The translations under genes were made by a program, and so were the position numbers. A stretch of 64,000 bases of DNA. It comes from Cladopsammia gracilis (Eukaryota > Cnidaria > Anthozoa > Scleractinia > Dendrophylliidae). Shown piece after piece: positions 7,816-16,196 of the stretch. Numbering within the stretch: the stretch's first letter is position 1; each line of letters opens with the position of its first letter. The stretch is from the NCBI GenBank assembly GCA_022457155.1, contig JAJGOT010000155.1, positions 373,001-437,000 on the forward strand, read 5' to 3'. The notes beneath the pieces are model-generated. The model made no database searches. It was not told the DNA's origin and worked only from the letters and a program-made list of their open reading frames with translations.

Positions 7816-8451
7816 ATGAAAATACCAAATTATGACGTTGAAGACGATCTTGTCTCAAACTTTGAACAGTTATATGAATTCATGCCAAATCAATGTTTTC
7901 GGATGCTGGTTTGCGGACCTAGTGGTTCTGGTAAAACAAACACACTAATGCATATGATATGCAATCTACTGTACTTTGATAAAATATACCTATATGCTAA
8001 AAACTTAGAGCAGTCCAAGTACAAGAATCTTATGGATATATTCCAGCCAATAACTGATGAAGCTGGTTATGATGTTATTGAAGCAAGTAATGATCAAATT
8101 ATTCCCGTAAATCATCTTGATAGTGAAAGTCAGAAAATAGTAATATTCGACGATTTCGTATGTGAAAAAAACCAAAAACCATTAATTGACTATTTTATAC
8201 GAGGGAGACATAAAAATTGCTGTGTGATTTATCTAAGTCAAAGCTACTATAAAACACCAAAAGACATAAGATTGAACTGTTCACATTTCTCTATTTACGA
8301 ATTCCCAAGTGCTAATGAGAGGAGTCTAATTTGTCGTGAAAACACTATTCCAAAAGAATTATATGAGAAAGCAACTAAAGAACCATTTTGCTTCTTGTAT
8401 ATTGATAAACAACGGAAATTGATAACTAAGAATTTTGATGAACAAATATAA
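7816..8451 (+). CDS. DNA-packaging ATPase (FtsK/HerA-type, A32-like)
   Basis: A 211-residue P-loop ATPase from ATG at 7816. Walker A is GPSGSGKT at residues 34-41, and Walker B is IVIFDD at 108-113 with two acidic residues. A downstream FIRGRHKN and YLSQSYY pattern fits the arginine/sensor region of the A32-like packaging ATPases of Polintons, adintoviruses and giant viruses. The enzyme would drive genome translocation into the procapsid. The length is normal for the family (about 200-250). It is the first gene of the plus-strand block and is followed after 16 bp by the fibre-like gene. Intact. Confidence 0.88.
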   Translation: MKIPNYDVEDDLVSNFEQLYEFMPNQCFRMLVCGPSGSGKTNTLMHMICNLLYFDKIYLYAKNLEQSKYKNLMDIFQPITDEAGYDVIEASNDQIIPVNHLDSESQKIVIFDDFVCEKNQKPLIDYFIRGRHKNCCVIYLSQSYYKTPKDIRLNCSHFSIYEFPSANERSLICRENTIPKELYEKATKEPFCFLYIDKQRKLITKNFDEQI

Positions 8452-8467
8452 TATAACTCAATTATAT

Positions 8468-10243
8468 ATGAGTTACTCAAATGGAATTTTACCATCGTCA
8501 ACATCAACATCAATGGCTACACCACAACGGGGATTGCCTGGCGTAGGGTTCAAATTGACAGATGATGGTAATTATGATATGCAAAACAAGAAATTAGTTA
8601 ATGTCAAGGATCCTACAAATTTTAAAGATGTTGTCAACAAAGAGTATGGAGACACACATTATTTAAAGTTAGATGGAACAACTCATATGACTGCCGATTT
8701 TGATCTGCGAGGGAATAAATTAATTCTACCTGGAGAAATTGATATGGATCGAAAACTGATCACAAATATGTATACGGATGAAAACAATGATCTTTCTGCG
8801 GTGAATATGATAACTTTGAAAAAATATCATCCTGATGCCCCAGCTCACACTCATGAAGTGACTAAAGATATTGATTTGAAGGAGATGTACAATATTGTCC
8901 AATCAAAACAACAAACATGGCATGATTTGGGAGCACATTATAACAATGTAGTTTCTTATAATGACGTCAAGAATATCTTTCTCAGCCGCAAAGAGGCGTT
9001 TCCAATGGAGACTAGTTTGGATATGGGAAATCACACCATTTTCAATGTGAAAGATCCCGAAGTTGTTGACCAAGGCGCAAATAAAAGATATGTGGATGCC
9101 CAATCCGCGAAAAAGCTTTCGTTGGAAGGTGGAACAATGACCGGAAACCTGGATATGAACTCGCAACAAATCAACAATATTGCAACGCCAACTCTCAAGC
9201 ATCAACCCACGTCAAAATCTTATGTGGATAGCCAGATAGGAGGTGTGGTAGTCCACACGATAGAATTAGAAGAGAAGCTTAAAAAATACGTAAATGAATC
9301 GCATATCACGTCAACCTCCCATCCGAAAGACGCATTCCGCTATCTGATGGAAAATGTGGATGAATCCAGCTCTGAACATAATATGACAGTGACTGGAATA
9401 ACTGATTTTTCAAGTTCTCCACATCATTTCAATAAGAAGGCGTACGATTTGAAAATAACAAAAGATCCTTTTAATGAATACTCTGGGAGACTTGGATTCA
9501 ATATGTACAAATTACCAGAAGGAGAATACACTATTTGCATTGAATTCTTCCCAGCGTCAATGGATGGTGTAAGTGTTAATGTCGTGAGCACAAGTCTGAA
9601 TATCAATCAACAATCAACAAAGAAGTTTTCGACTTATACAAGATCCATCATCCACATGCATAAATGGCAGATTTCTCCACCTGAATATATATTTCTAGAT
9701 CTGAAATGGCGGGGAACTGCCGAGTCAGCTGCAGAAGGACCCGCAAAGTTGATCATATATGGTGTCAAAGGTTCTCAACCTGATGTTGAAAGCAGTGTCT
9801 TCGATGCACCTTTCATTTTTGAAAATCAAAAGATGGTCATGGAGGCTGATTTCGATATGAATGGTCATAGAATATTAAATCCTTCATTAACATCAAAAAC
9901 ATTCATTACGGCTTACTTCGAAAAATCACGGCATCCAAGTCGCTTATTTTTGAATTTTGCAAATCCATTTCAAATTATACCTTATGATTGTATTTTAAAA
10001 GGCATCAACTGTTACTTTGGCTCATTAACTAATTCTGATTTTCTTATTACTTTAAAAGTCAGAGTCAGTGGAACCAATATACAAAATCAAAGCTTTGACT
10101 CAACTGAAAATGAAAGGCGACAGGAATTTAACATAAATATGAACCTATCGAAACATGATATAATATGGATTGAAATTTACAAAAAAAATACAACTGAACA
10201 GATCACGCATGATGACGTTGTATTTGCTATTGAATTCAATTAA
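8468..10243 (+). CDS. Fibre-like attachment protein with repeated shaft motifs
   Basis: About 591 residues. I prefer the ATG at 8468 (MSYSNG...) to the ATG at 8435, because it follows the ATPase stop and sits directly behind a TATATATG context like other genes of this element. After a Gly/Pro start (RGLPGVGFKLTDDGNYDM) there are repeated shaft-type units of the form L/F-D-(M/L)-x-G/N-x(2)-I-x-N-(V/I)-x-D/T-P...(Y)-(V/G)-D. Examples are NVKDPTNFKDVVNKEYGDTH, TSLDMGNHTIFNVKDP...RYVDAQ and GNLDMNSQQINNIATP...SYVDSQ, with another, ADFDMNGHRILNPS, near residue 470. These resemble phage and viral tail-fibre repeats. The C-terminal half is beta-rich and may contain head domains. Receptor binding is inferred, and the host partner is unknown. 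Confidence 0.7.
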   Translation: MSYSNGILPSSTSTSMATPQRGLPGVGFKLTDDGNYDMQNKKLVNVKDPTNFKDVVNKEYGDTHYLKLDGTTHMTADFDLRGNKLILPGEIDMDRKLITNMYTDENNDLSAVNMITLKKYHPDAPAHTHEVTKDIDLKEMYNIVQSKQQTWHDLGAHYNNVVSYNDVKNIFLSRKEAFPMETSLDMGNHTIFNVKDPEVVDQGANKRYVDAQSAKKLSLEGGTMTGNLDMNSQQINNIATPTLKHQPTSKSYVDSQIGGVVVHTIELEEKLKKYVNESHITSTSHPKDAFRYLMENVDESSSEHNMTVTGITDFSSSPHHFNKKAYDLKITKDPFNEYSGRLGFNMYKLPEGEYTICIEFFPASMDGVSVNVVSTSLNINQQSTKKFSTYTRSIIHMHKWQISPPEYIFLDLKWRGTAESAAEGPAKLIIYGVKGSQPDVESSVFDAPFIFENQKMVMEADFDMNGHRILNPSLTSKTFITAYFEKSRHPSRLFLNFANPFQIIPYDCILKGINCYFGSLTNSDFLITLKVRVSGTNIQNQSFDSTENERRQEFNINMNLSKHDIIWIEIYKKNTTEQITHDDVVFAIEFN

Positions 10244-10278
10244 GCCGTAGCGTTTGAAATTTAATTTCCCCAACTAAA

Positions 10279-10386
10279 ATGGCCTTTGAAATCAAAATAA
10301 ATTCTGAAAAACTGAAAGAAATTATACAAACAATGAAGAGATTGAAACTTTGTTCCTGCTTTAAAAATGCAAAATCACCCACTTAA
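10279..10386 (+). CDS. Small ORF, 35 residues, hypothetical
   Basis: ATG at 10279 gives MAFEIKINSEKLKEII..., a short amphipathic helical peptide ending at TAA 10384-10386. It overlaps the next small ORF, which is in another frame, and the two could be halves of one frameshifted gene. No recognised family. Located in the gap between fibre-like gene and the 133-residue gene. Confidence 0.3.
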   Translation: MAFEIKINSEKLKEIIQTMKRLKLCSCFKNAKSPT

Positions 10387-10495
10387 TTACAAACCGCCGT
10401 GGCGGTTTGATTTCAATCATATTGATCTGAATGGTAGAAACCTAATTGGTTTACCCAAACAGATCCAAAAATTCATTCAGAGTTTTAATATATAA
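10367..10495 (+). CDS. Small ORF, 42 residues, sharing a motif with the two-TM protein gene
   Basis: ATG at 10367 and TAA at 10493-10495. The peptide contains PPWRFDFNHIDLNG. The stretch gatttcaatcatattgat at about 10408-10425 recurs exactly at the start of the gene at 10945, encoding the same FDFNHID, so the two share ancestry or one is a duplicated 5' piece. It could be the second half of a gene broken by a frameshift near 10370. Coding is suggested by the conserved motif only. Confidence 0.4.
   Translation: MQNHPLNYKPPWRFDFNHIDLNGRNLIGLPKQIQKFIQSFNI
10391..10408 (+). other. Perfect 8-bp-arm hairpin
   Basis: AAACCGCC-GT-GGCGGTTT, a GC-rich hairpin in otherwise AT-rich DNA, inside the 42-residue ORF and just after the stop of the 35-residue ORF. 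It could act as an RNA 3'-end hairpin, as in several large DNA viruses, but it may be fortuitous. Confidence 0.4.
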
Positions 10496-10522
10496 TTATC
10501 TAATATATTGATATATATATAA

Positions 10523-10924
10523 ATGGCAATTCTCACACAGTCAATTAATTTTTGTAATAAATTTTTCACAACCCAAAAAAGCCTACATCCTAATACTAAA
10601 TATGAAATATTAAAATCGGCTTTAATATATCAATTTTTGTATGTAAACTATTTGAATGAGTCAATATCAATGAACCAAATATTAGAAAAACACCCTAATA
10701 TTGGCTTAATAGGACCGGGTTCTTGTACTATAAACACCAAATACCAATTTTTAATTAAACATGCTATTTTTCATGATGCATTTGGAAGATTTTACAATGA
10801 CTATGAAAAGGGGCCTGGATACACATATTGTTGCCATTCATTGCCTAAGAAAATAAAAAGATCTCCAATAATGGGCCAAATAAGTGGTGTATTATATCGT
10901 CTTCTTTCAAATCCTAAAATATAA
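10523..10924 (+). CDS. Accessory protein, 133 residues, possible PLA2-like
   Basis: ATG at 10523 right behind an ATATATATAA stretch. Positive features: LIGPGS at about residue 62-67, and HAIFHDAFGRFYNDY with KGPGYTY at about residue 82-104. A GPG loop followed by an HD pair is reminiscent of the Ca-loop and catalytic His-Asp of parvovirus-type PLA2-like domains, but spacing and Cys pattern are not convincing, so I keep the function open. The C-terminus is basic (KKIKR) then hydrophobic. Followed 20 bp later by the two-TM protein. Intact. Confidence 0.5.
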   Translation: MAILTQSINFCNKFFTTQKSLHPNTKYEILKSALIYQFLYVNYLNESISMNQILEKHPNIGLIGPGSCTINTKYQFLIKHAIFHDAFGRFYNDYEKGPGYTYCCHSLPKKIKRSPIMGQISGVLYRLLSNPKI

Positions 10925-10944
10925 TTATCCAAATATATAATATA

Positions 10945-11442
10945 ATGACTAAAACAGATAAAACAGAAATATTCGATTTCAATCATATTGATACAAACAT
11001 AAGCCCAGAAAAATTATCTGAAATCAAAGCATTGTATAAATTTTATCATAAACGCTTTTGGTGTTATAAGAAGGCTTTCAAATATTTCAAGAGCTTGAAT
11101 TTAATTATTAATGTAACTTCAACAGGCTTAGTAGTTATTGGTACAGTAGCTGGTAGTATCACATTAAATCCTGCTATACTAGCTTCTATTTCTGGAGCTG
11201 GTTTAGTTCTAAAAACAGTAAGTGACATTAATAATTATTCGAAGAAAATAGAAATGTCTAAATTTGCATACACAACATATGAAAAAGTATTAGTTGATTT
11301 ACGGTCTTGTTTAAGAGGAAATCAATTAAACCACACTGTTTTCATCAATGAAATGAGACAGTTAGATGAAATAATCATCGATCTTTGTCCTCTTGCCGAT
11401 AAATTTGATAAACAGTATGATAAAAAATTCACTTCCGAGTAA
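10945..11442 (+). CDS. Two-helix membrane protein, SLATT-like architecture
   Basis: A 165-residue protein. A charged N-terminal part with FYHKRFWCYKKAFKYFKSL precedes two hydrophobic helices (about residues 51-70 and 74-91, separated by SITLNP). A long amphipathic helix (about 95-124) follows, then a helical C-terminus. Two adjacent TM helices followed by a long cytosolic helix is the layout of bacterial SLATT effectors, which act as membrane pores in nucleotide-signalling systems. Sequence-level homology is not claimed. For a virus element it might be a viroporin-like or lysis protein. The last part of the gene and the sequence after it are tandemly duplicated (11,369-11,660). Intact, with an AT-rich TATAATATAATG start context. 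Confidence 0.5.
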   Translation: MTKTDKTEIFDFNHIDTNISPEKLSEIKALYKFYHKRFWCYKKAFKYFKSLNLIINVTSTGLVVIGTVAGSITLNPAILASISGAGLVLKTVSDINNYSKKIEMSKFAYTTYEKVLVDLRSCLRGNQLNHTVFINEMRQLDEIIIDLCPLADKFDKQYDKKFTSE

Positions 11443-11660
11443 ACTTTACTAACAAACTTTATTCAATAACTCATTCATAGGGAAAACCCCCTTTGCATGA
11501 ATAATCATTGATCTTTATCCTCTTGCCGATAAATTTGATAAACAGTATGATAAAAAATTCACTTCCGAGTTAACTTTACTAACAAACTTTACTTTTACGA
11601 TAAACTTTACTAACAAACTTTGTTCAATAACTCATTCATAGGGAAAACCCCCTTTGTATG
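11369..11660. repeat. Tandem duplication of a convergent gene end
   Basis: The segment about 11369-11497 (3' end of the two-TM gene plus the convergent 3' end of the zinc-ribbon gene) is repeated at about 11498-11660 with small differences and an extra ~30 bp partial repeat in the second unit. Shared landmarks: ctcttgccgataaatttgat (11391 and 11520), ttcacttccgagt, and catagggaaaacccccttt (11476 and 11637). Confidence 0.85.
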
Positions 11661-12228
11661 ACGTATGACTAATTTTAGCAGCATCATCCTTTATTAATTC
11701 ATATATGTTGTCCCACCAAGTCTCATAAAATTTTAATGTCTTCATTGACTTCGTTACTTTAATACTCTTGTATGGAAGCTCAAGCATCCTGAATAATTGC
11801 TTGATAACAAATTTAATACTAATCATCCGTTTACGTTTATTGTTAACCTGTGATAATACTTCATTAATTAAAGCGAATATTGTCAGGATTTTCTCTCTAT
11901 TATCATTACTGATTTGTACATGATTCTGTTGTGCTATATCATTGACAACGTTTAAAATATGATATTTTCTTATATACACACTCTTTCTCGTCATTTTATA
12001 TTTGTTATCATGGAAATCGATATATGGAGCTTGTAAATCATATCCATTAACAACACCACAATTTTTACAAACATTCATTCCATTGTCATTAAACATATCT
12101 TTTTTATCACAACATGATTCAACAACTTCCGTATTTCTAACAACATCTGCTAATCGTTGGTCACAAAAGGGACAGGCTAACTCTCCTGTATTCTTAAATT
12201 CGTCATGAATTCCCAAATTACAATTCAT
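11632..12228 (-). CDS. Zinc-ribbon protein resembling viral late transcription factor (VLTF3/TFIIB-like)
   Basis: A 198-residue protein from ATG at 12228. It has CPFC at 19-22, CC at 39-40 and CKNCG at 54-58 with spacing like a zinc ribbon. After this comes a Y-I-R-K-Y-H pattern (85-90) that recalls the Y-x-R-x-x-H signature of poxvirus VLTF3-type proteins, and then an all-helical C-terminal part (about 90-190) with RKRMISIKFVIKQLFRML, plausible for a cyclin-like TFIIB fold. Such proteins switch on late (virion) gene transcription in large DNA viruses. If right, it would act on the short AT-rich promoters of this element. The assignment is by motif only. It is convergent with the two-TM gene and its 3' end lies in a duplicated segment. 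Confidence 0.55.
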   Translation of the reverse strand: MNCNLGIHDEFKNTGELACPFCDQRLADVVRNTEVVESCCDKKDMFNDNGMNVCKNCGVVNGYDLQAPYIDFHDNKYKMTRKSVYIRKYHILNVVNDIAQQNHVQISNDNREKILTIFALINEVLSQVNNKRKRMISIKFVIKQLFRMLELPYKSIKVTKSMKTLKFYETWWDNIYELIKDDAAKISHTSYKGGFPYE

Positions 12229-12633
12229 TCTATACTATTATATGAGATTATATTTTTAAACAAAACCGCAGTTGTGACCATATTATCAAAAAAAACAAAA
12301 ATAGCGAACATACAAAAATCGGCTAACGCGTTAGCGATATTTCAATAGAACAAAAAAATAGACAGCAGGGAAAGTCCCATAACATAAAAAAAGGTTTTTT
12401 CCCTTCCCAATGGAAACAAAAGAGAACAATGGCAAGTGGATTTTGCATCATCCACCATTTGATTGGTTGAGGGAAATCATACGACTGTCTCATGACCTTG
12501 AAACGTAATATTATGACTCATTTTCCTGGGGGAACCCCCTATTGTATGACATCATCGACTTCCTGTGTTTCCGAGAATTATGTTACGCAAAGGAAATCAT
12601 GCAATGGAATAAACGCACCATTTTGTTTTTATT
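12229..12633. other. Non-coding right flank of the Polinton gene block
   Basis: AT-rich, no convincing ORF. At 12512-12545 the sequence gactcat...gggggaaccccctattgtatgac resembles the 3' end of the zinc-ribbon gene (actcat...gggaaaaccccctttgtatgac at 11629-11662), suggesting a third, decayed copy. The right terminal repeat of the Polinton should lie in or near this stretch, but it cannot be recognised without the left end. Confidence 0.4.
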
Positions 12634-12722
12634 AACATATAGTTTAATTATTTTATGGAAACATATAGTTTAATTATTTTATGGAAACATATAGTTTAAT
12701 TATTTTATGGAAACATATAGTT
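12634..12722. repeat. 26-bp tandem repeat, about 3.4 copies
   Basis: Units start at 12634, 12660, 12686 and (partial) 12712. Each begins aacatatagtttaattattt. Units are identical or nearly so. Confidence 0.9.
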
Positions 12723-12778
12723 TTCCAAAAACTGGTTTACATTAAATGGAAACAAAAAACTGGTTACCATCATATGGA

Positions 12779-12855
12779 AAGTAGTATAGAGTTAGGTTGG
12801 TATCAGATCAAAAATAATTATTTTTGATCTGGTGCCCCCAACTCTAAAACTACTT
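12779..12855. repeat. Imperfect inverted repeat/hairpin, AGTAGT...ACTACT
   Basis: Arms of about 36 bp. The inner part agatcaaaaat/atttttgatct is perfect around AATT, and the outer ends read aagtag and ctactt. It may be a tiny fold-back element or mark an end of the viral element. No target duplication is visible. Confidence 0.5.
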
Positions 12856-13833
12856 GGATTTCAGAAAAGTAACTCAGAAATGCGCGAAGTTTGGATTTTC
12901 CTTTCAAAAAATGACCTTTTCGCTACGATTTTAGGGTAAAATTGGGGGCCTGGTGACGAGTGAAATACTATATAGCTGAAATGTCACCCAATTTTTTGCC
13001 ATGATGCGTCCACTGCGACAAAACGGAAAATTCAGCTCTGGTGTTAGCCTTTCTGAGTATTTCTGTATATTTTATTGCATGCATAACAACTAATCAAGTG
13101 ATTTTCAGTAAAATATGTAGTTACGTCCGACTCGTTTACACCAATAGCAATTCGTTTATTGTAATGTTATGTCAATCAGTCAATCAATCAATCGATCAAT
13201 TATTCAATTTTATTGACGTGTCTAAAGTTCTAGTTCAATAAAAAATTGAGCTAAATCATAATAGTGGAAAATAGCATCGTTTTAAATGTTTAGTATCAAA
13301 ACGTGAACGTTAACTTTATAGCCATATTGCATGAAATAAATGCAGTAGTGTAGCAGCTCTCCGAAACCTCTATTTTCATTGGCCTTGTAAAACACAGCTT
13401 CTATTGTTTTTAGGTCTAGAGCGCATTGTTGGGTTGTTTGTTCTATTGTTCTCCGAACCAATGGTGTGAGACCTTACGAGAGCTGCTACATGACCCAATA
13501 AATGAAATACATCGTTTGACATGTAAACATCTGGGAATCTGTTTAAGTTTAAAAAATGCATGGATAACCATTTTAATTTTACTGCTTTTCTAAATGTCGT
13601 CAGTGTATCAGATCGTTTTGAATTGTTTAAAATGTTTTTCAAGTTTTTGTGGTAGTCATTTCAGTTTGATGAATAATTAGCAAGTAAAACCAGAAGGAAC
13701 TAGTTATTTCAGTGTCAGTTATATTAGGGTCATTCAATTTCTTTTTTAGTTTTTGACGGGGCGAGGAATTTGCAAATAGCGTGACATTTTTAAGTTTTTT
13801 GCTAAATGTTTGTCAATATTTTGGCGAGTATAA
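12856..13833. other. No gene seen; AT-rich non-coding DNA
   Basis: No supported coding region. A weak inverted repeat (gtagcagctctc at about 13352 versus its complement ending at about 13490) suggests a 140-bp fold-back remnant. A (tcaa)n-like patch lies at 13172-13205. Confidence 0.4.
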
Positions 13834-13988
13834 GGGCCTGGTCGCACTACGGGCAAAAACAAAAAATTAGCCCGTGCAAAATGTCATAAAAACAAAAATA
13901 TTCCACAAAAAGCGTGTCCCATCGGAGCGGTTTTCCTCGATTTTTGCACGGGGTAATTTTTGTTTCTGACTGTAGTGCGACCAAGCCC
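13834..13988. mobile_element. MITE with ~45-bp terminal inverted repeats
   Basis: The ends gggcctggtcgcactac and gtagtgcgaccaagccc are inverted with one mismatch, and the inversion continues inward through tagcccgtgcaaaa/ttttgcacgggg. About 155 bp, non-coding, typical of miniature inverted-repeat elements. No clear target duplication. Confidence 0.7.
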
Positions 13989-14851
13989 GAAGTACCGGAC
14001 TGTCTCGAATTTGTTGATATTGTGTAAGTATTGTAGTGATTTTAGCCTGTTCCAGGCGTTCAGATAGTGGGGAGCGAAGAATAGGTGGCGCGTAAAGGAA
14101 AAATATTACGAGTGCTCACGGTCGGCCGCAACCTCGTTCCCAGGGTCTTCTCCTTCCCGTCTTCTGGAGCGAGAGAGAGAAAGGTCCTGGTACAGGCTGG
14201 TCACGTGTCTCCCAGAATAAAAAATTCCCCACTAGGGGTCCCTGTTTCTGGAAATTTTGTCACCAAAAGTTTTTGTCAACGTCAAAACGATCAGCTGATC
14301 AGGGGCAACGATGCTGTTTTCGGTGGTTGAGATCCGCTTTATTTTTTAGCAGCCTTCACTTTGCTGATCGTAGCCGACTGGAACATAAATCTCAAACCAA
14401 AACAAGTCAAGTGCCTGGAAGTAATTTACTCTGGAATATATACCCCAAAGACTTGCTCTTTTAGATACGATTTAGTGTAACTAGTGTAGTTATATTAAGG
14501 TTTTCAATAGGAATATGTATAAACTTTATCTTTTTAACGTTTTTATATAAATTTAAATGAAAATTAGCATTACTATATTAGTTTAATTAGGATAAGTTAT
14601 ATTTGTATATATTCATCTTTCACAATAATTTATAAATGTAATTAGTTTAATGATATATTATTTACGCAGGGCCCCAGTGGATATCAGTCTAGAGCTGAAT
14701 GGGCTACCCTGCATAAATAAAGGTTACTACTACTACTATCGGTGTACTGCCAACAGTATACGGAAGATCGATCATCTTCCATCTTTTACCCGGGCTTTTC
14801 TTGGACAAAATCAACTCTCGATCGACACAGACAGTCTCTCTAATTCAACCC

Positions 14852-15040
14852 GTTATTGTCGTCGTTTCGCCGTTGAACTCTCTGATAAGCGACCAGATGA
14901 GAAGAAATAACGAGGGAAAAGTCAAAGCGGCTATCCTTAATGTAAGAAAGGCCAAAGACAGCGACAATCTAGAGCTGGATGAGACGAGCGAGACGAACTC
15001 TTCGTGGCTAAAAGATGCGAAATACGATATAATTTTCACT
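14852..15040 (+). pseudogene. RecQ-type DNA helicase fragment
   Basis: In one frame: VIVVVSPLNSLISDQMRR, which fits helicase motif Ia of RecQ-like enzymes (SPLxSLxxDQ), then AAILNVRKAKDS and WLKDAKYDIIFT, which resembles the motif leading to the DEAH box (IIYTSPE/HPE). The Walker A part upstream and the DEAH box downstream are missing, so it is a fragment of about 60 codons. The rest of the 14,801-15,409 open frame does not look like helicase. It sits inside the 3.8-kb TIR element, consistent with gene-fragment capture. Confidence 0.5.
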
Positions 15041-15295
15041 TCTTGTTATAATTTTCACATCTTTCACATCAGTTCTTCCGCAATTGCGAGCAGCGCTCGA
15101 TTATTCTCCGCAAACAAATTCTTGGAGTGCGAGATATCTCCTACAGACTTGCAAAGCCTACAGCAACTCGTATTTAAATTATACGTGACTAGAAGCCGCA
15201 TAAATCTTTTTTGCAATTTGGCGTCTGAATATTCGAAATTTGACCTCTCGCGGGTACATTTACTTCGCGGAGACACAAACCAGATCTGTTATTTT

Positions 15296-15340
15296 TCCTC
15301 GCGAAGCGAGGGCCGAAGGCCCGAGCGTAGCGAGGTTAAT
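15296..15340. repeat. GC-rich run of short palindromes
   Basis: cctcgcgaagcgagg followed by gccgaaggc and ccgagcgtagcgagg: three small self-complementary units in a row. Origin unknown, and it is likely part of a dispersed repeat. Confidence 0.4.
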
Positions 15341-16134
15341 AAATCTGTCGTCCTTCGGGAGCCGAGCCGCGTGAATTTGAACGAAAAATATATTTATATA
15401 TATACTTGATGGTGTCCGGCAGTTGCCTGGCAACAAAAATCGCGACCGCTGACAATGGCGCACTCTCATGTTTATTCATGGTGGCCGTGCCGGTGGCCGT
15501 GCCGGCGGCCGTTTACCCAGCTTACTCTGTGAAAAAATGTTTACTCTCGGTGAAACACAACCAATTTCTGATGCAAATGAGAAAGAACAGCAAACACAAC
15601 AACGCTGGATTCAACAGGTGGCTGGAAATCCTTGTCCGAGAAACGGACGGTGACTTGAAATTCATCGCGATCGAGCAACGAAGAGACAACGACAGCATAG
15701 ATTACAAAGACTTCGAACAGCCAGGCACACCGTTTGACTAGGTTCAAACGCCTTGACCGATTGCCACCATTAGAATTCTGAACGAAACCGATCAGGAGAG
15801 GCGACACCGACTGGAAGTGTTGGACAAAATGATTCTGTTTGTAGACGCAACGAGAGGCGGCAAGAATTACACGATCAGCTAAATACTCGTGACGAATATC
15901 TTTCATACCTGAGACGGTAGGAAAAAGCAAACACTGATTACAGGAAAGGCTCAGAGAAGAAGAGCGATTAAGAAATGTAGCTCAAATCACCGGCTTTTGC
16001 AAAAAAAAAAAAGATTTTAAGTGGCTAAACTACTGAGAGGATAATCAAATACTGAAAATAATTCTCGTTATAGTACACACTGTAATTTGATGTTTATTGA
16101 TATTTTCACTTAGGTCACTATTAAGGAACTTTTT

Positions 16135-16196
16135 AAATGATCAAAACTACAGATAAATGATCAAAACTACAGATAAATGATCAAAACTGCAGATCA
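16135..16196. repeat. 20-bp tandem repeat, about 3 copies
   Basis: Unit atgatcaaaactacagataa repeated with one change in the last unit. Confidence 0.9.

Noticed and set aside
12634..12722. CRISPR-like direct repeats (also 7729-7788 and 54955-55009)
   Set aside because: Units are head-to-tail without unique spacers, and the genome is eukaryotic.
13041..13241. Possible Polinton PolB or other gene to the right of the zinc-ribbon gene
   Set aside because: I looked for DNA polymerase B motifs (DxxSLYP, YGDTDS) in all ORFs of 1-19,000 and found none. PolB must be outside the window or lost.
15541..15930. 129-codon minus ORF and overlapping plus ORF 15406-15741
   Set aside because: Neither shows a recognisable domain or splice context. 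Both lie within the interior of a non-autonomous transposon.
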